This document shows, in pieces, positions 60,645 through 64,000 of a stretch of DNA of 64,000 nucleotides. The notes below the pieces were generated by a model. It had not been told where the DNA came from and did not search any database. It saw only the letters and a list, made by a program, of their open reading frames with translations. Made by a program: the position numbers and the translations under genes. This stretch comes from Epiperipatus broadwayi (Eukaryota; Onychophora; Udeonychophora; Euonychophora; Peripatidae). Numbering within the stretch: position 1 is the stretch's first letter; each line of letters starts with the position of its first letter. Where the stretch lies: positions 556,001 to 620,000 of the forward strand of contig JAQFVV010006273.1 in assembly GCA_028023455.1 (NCBI GenBank). The letters run 5' to 3'.

Positions 60645-60802
60645 CTTCAGTTTCCAGTTACTTCTTTGAAAATGAAGGCTCTGACATTTGAAAGCACTCA
60701 GAGTAGTATAGAATTATCATTTGTAGATACTGTAATTGTTAATCAGTGTTTGTAAATATAGAAACATTATTTAGTTATCATGTGTATGTGTGTGTGTTTA
60801 TT
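60645..60802 (+). other. Probable 3' remainder of the Penelope-like element
   Basis: The sequence lies between the Merlin duplication and the 5' LTR. It has no coding content and ends in a TG-rich patch. By position it is the 3' untranslated end of the Penelope-like fragment at 56925-57571. Confidence 0.4.
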
Positions 60803-61638
60803 AACTTAACAAATTAGTTAAATGATAGTGCACTAGGCTTGTTGAATGTGTTTCATTCATCTGGATTCACTGATAGTAGGCTTGGGCGAGTCGGTTAGTC
60901 ATTTCTCTGTAATTGGTTCTTATGGCATTATAATAGGCAGTTAATGAAGACACAGGAAGCATGAACCTGTCTTGGCAAAAAGCTTAGCAAATCATGATGT
61001 GAGAAAATATCCTTGTGGTAAGTTTAGTGTTCATTCTAAGTAGAATAATTTGCAGGATCAGCTTTCTTTCAGAATATGCAGAGATCATTCTCTCGGTGTT
61101 TTTTGGCAGGAATAGTTTGTGCAAGTATCTCTCAGAGTTGGTGCAACTATCATACAATAGCTTGATTAAGCCTTTTATAACTGAATCTTTCATATCTGAA
61201 CCAATTACAAACATTTTTTCTTAATCAAAATTTACAAAATTCTTCATTTAGCTAATAATAGCTACCTAATTAAAAAAAATAAATTGCCTTTTGCAGATCT
61301 AGGGATTAACAAATGAAAAATTCTTTTATTTTTCTTAATTAATTATTCTTCTCAATCTAAATCCCAAATCTGAAAAGCAATTTATTTATACAATGTACTT
61401 TCAAGTAAATAAAAAAAAAAAACTAATCTTAGTCCCTTTTTTTTTCAAAAGTAAAAACTAAATATAGCTGTGGTATTAAATATAACTCCCACGTACATAC
61501 ATACATATATATTTGTACAAACATAAAAAAAAAAAAAAACCTTTTAATCAAGTTTTATAACAAAATCTAATTTATATAAATTTATTTTTAGCCCTTAAAC
61601 ACTTCAACTTTGTAATGGTGTTTTAAGCATGCATTACA
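60803..61638 (-). repeat. 5' LTR of Ty3/gypsy copy 2
   Basis: It is the partner of 52386-53146, from TAACAAATTAGTTAAA at the low end to GCATGCATTACA at 61638. It diverges from its partner by many substitutions, so the element is old. It keeps a segment of about 60 bp (GCAGTTAATGAAGACACAGG and following) that the other LTR lost. A short minus-strand frame here is not a gene. Confidence 0.85.
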
Positions 61639-63699
61639 ATATATATATATTGTAAATATGGGTATAAATAAAAATATATATATACAACAATGTGATAATG
61701 ATGATTGGGCTTTATAATCACTTCTAATGGTTATTTATTTGTTTTACCTTTCAATAAAAAGGAAACTCAAAGGCATCAAATCTTATAAAAAAAAAGTCTG
61801 CTTAGAATTCTATTAAAATAATGATAATCATCACTGCAAATTATCTTCATGACATTCCAGCATATTTCCCAATAGTTTGCATGTTATCTCAGAATTGAGT
61901 TGTGGATAATTTATAAACAAGCATAAGGGTGTTAAAGTTATAATGTTTGAACGGATTTACAAAGCAAACAAATGGATTAATAAACAATAATTTAACAATT
62001 TATAACAAAACAACAACAACAAAAAAACATATGTAAGTTTGCTATAGATATATACCAGTGATACTAATTATAGATGTACAAATCGAACATATTACAACAA
62101 TTAGTTTTATGTCTAAGGCCTTTTTAATATTATAATATGAAAGTTTTAGTAGTAAAACATTTAAAGTCATAAATCATGTGTTTTCAGATGATTTTTTTCT
62201 GTTTTAATTACAGATGTCTTCAGAAGTTCATTTGATAATAAGATTTCTTCTCTTTTCACACTGGTGACTGCATGCTGACATATTATAGGCTGCATATCAA
62301 TAGTCTTCAACAATTTATTGGCATCATTAATTTTCTTTCCTTTACTGGCATCGTAGAGGCTATTGTGAGTTAGTTACACAAACTTTGACATTATTTGCTG
62401 GTTCAAACTGCATATTCAAAGTCTAATTGGTGGAATACTTTGTTGTTTAGTTTTGCACAATAATTAGTCCACTAATAGAGGAAAATATTATTATAGCTGT
62501 TAGGACTGGGAGTATTGAAAATTTACTTTTATCACATTCAATAACCTTTGGCTATAGGCATTGTAATTTTAATTAATAGTAAAATATCTCCACCCAGCTT
62601 TTTTCAACACTGCTTTAACATACAGCTGGCAGTTTGGAATCAGGAAATCAGCAACAGAACGAAATCAACATCAGAATAAATGACTGCATTGTAATAAAAT
62701 TTGAATGGCCTCCTTTTCTATCTCTCTGTTATCTTTCTAGCACTATCTATGTCTTCCCAGCAATATGCTGACCATTCACATCTTTTTGTCAATTGCCAGC
62801 ATCGACCATAATGTAGATCACTCAAACATTTCAAACCCCTGAATAAAATATTCAATTGTTCTCTTCAACAACATGTAGGAGGAAATAAACTTATATAAAA
62901 TATTACAATATTTATAATGAAAGAAGAAAGAAATAGTTAATGGTTTTCCTTTCTTTATCTATTCCTGTCTCAATGCAGGAAGATATAAAATTCTTTCCAT
63001 TTGTTTCTAAACCCTCAAATCTCATTAATTCAGCATGTTTAATCTTATATTTGAATTCACCATTTCCTTTACCCTAATAATTGACAAGATTTTATTTACA
63101 AATGAATTCAGAACAAGCAAAACCAAAAAGATCTCCAAAATGCCTTAAAATTTATAAACCACATATTTTAAACTTATTTGCGATCAACAATTTTTTTTTC
63201 TTCCTTTAGTCTTATTTATTATTGTATTTCTACTCACATATTACAGGATAAATGGTTGATAACATTATGCCTAAACTGCTTTTATAAATTTATAATATAA
63301 TTAAAATGTATATTAATAATTTTTTTTCTTTTAGTTTCGTGGGCAATTTCCTTACTTTATGATATATGTGTGAACACACATATTGTTGTTCAAATCTTTA
63401 TTAATTAATTCATATAAATTTATGCATAAATTTCCCTTCACAGTATACAATAAATATTTAGTAATATTGTCAAATGCATAAATCAGCTCTCTTTTACCTT
63501 TTTATGTACTTTATTCTAATGGCACATAATAAAACAGTTTGTATCTTTTTTAAATATTTTTCTCTATTTTTATGCTGTGTTTCAATCTAACTAATATGGG
63601 CTGCACTCAAGTTTATTTGGTTATAATATTAATGATATCCCTGAATTGTCAATTTTCACGACAACTAGTAGACTGATATTTTAACTGACAGCATTATTT
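61639..63699. other. No gene assigned; possibly a decayed retroelement interior
   Basis: An AT microsatellite borders the LTR at about 61638-61690. The region 62200-62880 is less AT-rich and lies downstream (minus strand) of the gag fragment at 63.7 kb, so it may be its decayed pol. One minus-strand stretch (YDASKGKKINDANKLLKT, about 62300-62370) hints at a copia-type RNase H, but this is too weak to call. Confidence 0.35.
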
Positions 63700-63974
63700 G
63701 ATTGCTAGATATTTCTGGCTTCTTGTATTCAGGATTTTTTCCATCTTCCTGATTATTTTTACATACCATTGTTAGATGTTTTGCTTTCCCACAATGTGGA
63801 CATTATCCATTTGCAGATTTTGGATATGTGTCCAGACTTCCTGCAGCAATAACATTTCATTGCTTCACTTTTGTCCATTTCTGTTGTTTTAACAGCAATT
63901 GCTTGATGCATGTCAATTATTGTTCCAATGTGAAACTGCCTCGATTGTTTGAGACATGCTTTGTTGAATCCCAT
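63700..63974 (-). pseudogene. Retrotransposon gag fragment with two zinc knuckles
   Basis: On the minus strand a frame from 63974 has KCYCCRKSGHISKIC (about 63860-63815), a C-x2-C-x4-H-x4-C knuckle that binds nucleic acid in Gag proteins. A single-base shift later, CPHCGKAKHLTMVC (about 63805-63765) forms a second knuckle of the same spacing. The preceding segment (RQFHIGTIIDMHQAIAVKTT) resembles the helix before the knuckles in LTR-element Gag. The frameshift between the knuckles and stops soon after mark it as dead. The gag start lies beyond this segment, possibly outside the window. The clade is undetermined. Confidence 0.7.
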
Positions 63975-64000
63975 TTTGATTGCTATTTTATGTGTAAAGT

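Larger units (their letters stand above)
52386..61638 (-). mobile_element. Ty3/gypsy LTR element, copy 2, with nested insertions
   Basis: Two related LTRs bracket this interval (52386-53146 and 60803-61638), and gag, protease, reverse transcriptase, RNase H and integrase remains lie between them in the correct order on the minus strand. Between the 5' LTR and gag sit a Penelope-like fragment and, inside that, a Merlin transposon. Without these the element would be about 5.3 kb, a normal size for the group. I did not find a clear target duplication, and the LTR low-coordinate end is not a canonical TG/CA, so the outer boundary there is approximate. Confidence 0.85.

Noticed and set aside
62300-62370. 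Possible copia-type RNase H segment (YDASKGKKINDANKLLKT, minus strand)
   Set aside because: One short stretch only, with no DD box or integrase nearby.

Overview
The window looks like nuclear DNA of an invertebrate animal. It is about three-quarters A+T and gene-poor, with no operons, ribosome-binding sites or long intact host reading frame. What can be recognised is a dense layer of eukaryotic transposable elements: Penelope-like elements with a GIY-YIG-type domain, Ty3/gypsy LTR elements, RTE/CR1-like and L1/Tx1-like LINEs, tRNA-headed SINEs, a Merlin DNA transposon, a hAT element, fold-back repeats and short tandem repeats carrying hammerhead ribozymes. That mix is metazoan and would fit a lophotrochozoan or a cnidarian. 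I cannot name the species.

Layout. 1-6.7 kb: anonymous AT-rich DNA with a ribozyme-bearing repeat (about 3.9 kb) and a LINE fossil on the minus strand (about 5 kb). 6764-7661: a tandem array of a 377-bp unit, each copy carrying a type I hammerhead ribozyme on the minus strand. 11-13.5 kb: a decayed Penelope-like element, a tRNA-SINE and a 0.9-kb fold-back element in a row. 14.9-16 kb: a strongly AT-drifted LINE reverse transcriptase. 18.3 kb: a GC-rich SINE. 22.4-24 kb: a second, more complex fold-back of the same family. 24.6-25.1 kb: two SINEs head to head. 27985-31350: a hAT element with an 8-bp target duplication, into which a 5'-truncated L1/Tx1-like LINE inserted with a 14-bp target duplication. 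32-35 kb: LINE fossil, a MITE-like inverted repeat and a palindrome with a hammerhead motif near its centre. 35.9-40 kb: mostly anonymous, with two less AT-rich islands that look like conserved non-coding DNA. 40-47 kb: hairpin repeats, a minisatellite and an LTR-like promoter. 48.6-61.6 kb: two Ty3/gypsy copies on the minus strand. The second copy keeps both LTRs and holds a Penelope-like fragment, which is itself split by a 3065-bp Merlin transposon with a perfect 8-bp target duplication. The right edge has a gag fragment with two zinc knuckles.

All protein-coding remains are broken by stops, frameshifts or truncation, so no functional gene is claimed. The most interesting system is the self-cleaving RNA repeats. 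At least two sequence families, and probably a third inside the fold-backs, keep the hammerhead core (CUGAUGA, GAAA, UH). Their stems change in compensating ways between families. The 377-bp tandem array has the organisation of animal retrozymes, which are non-coding retroelements that move through small circular RNAs. All assignments come from reading the sequence by eye; no search or folding program was run.
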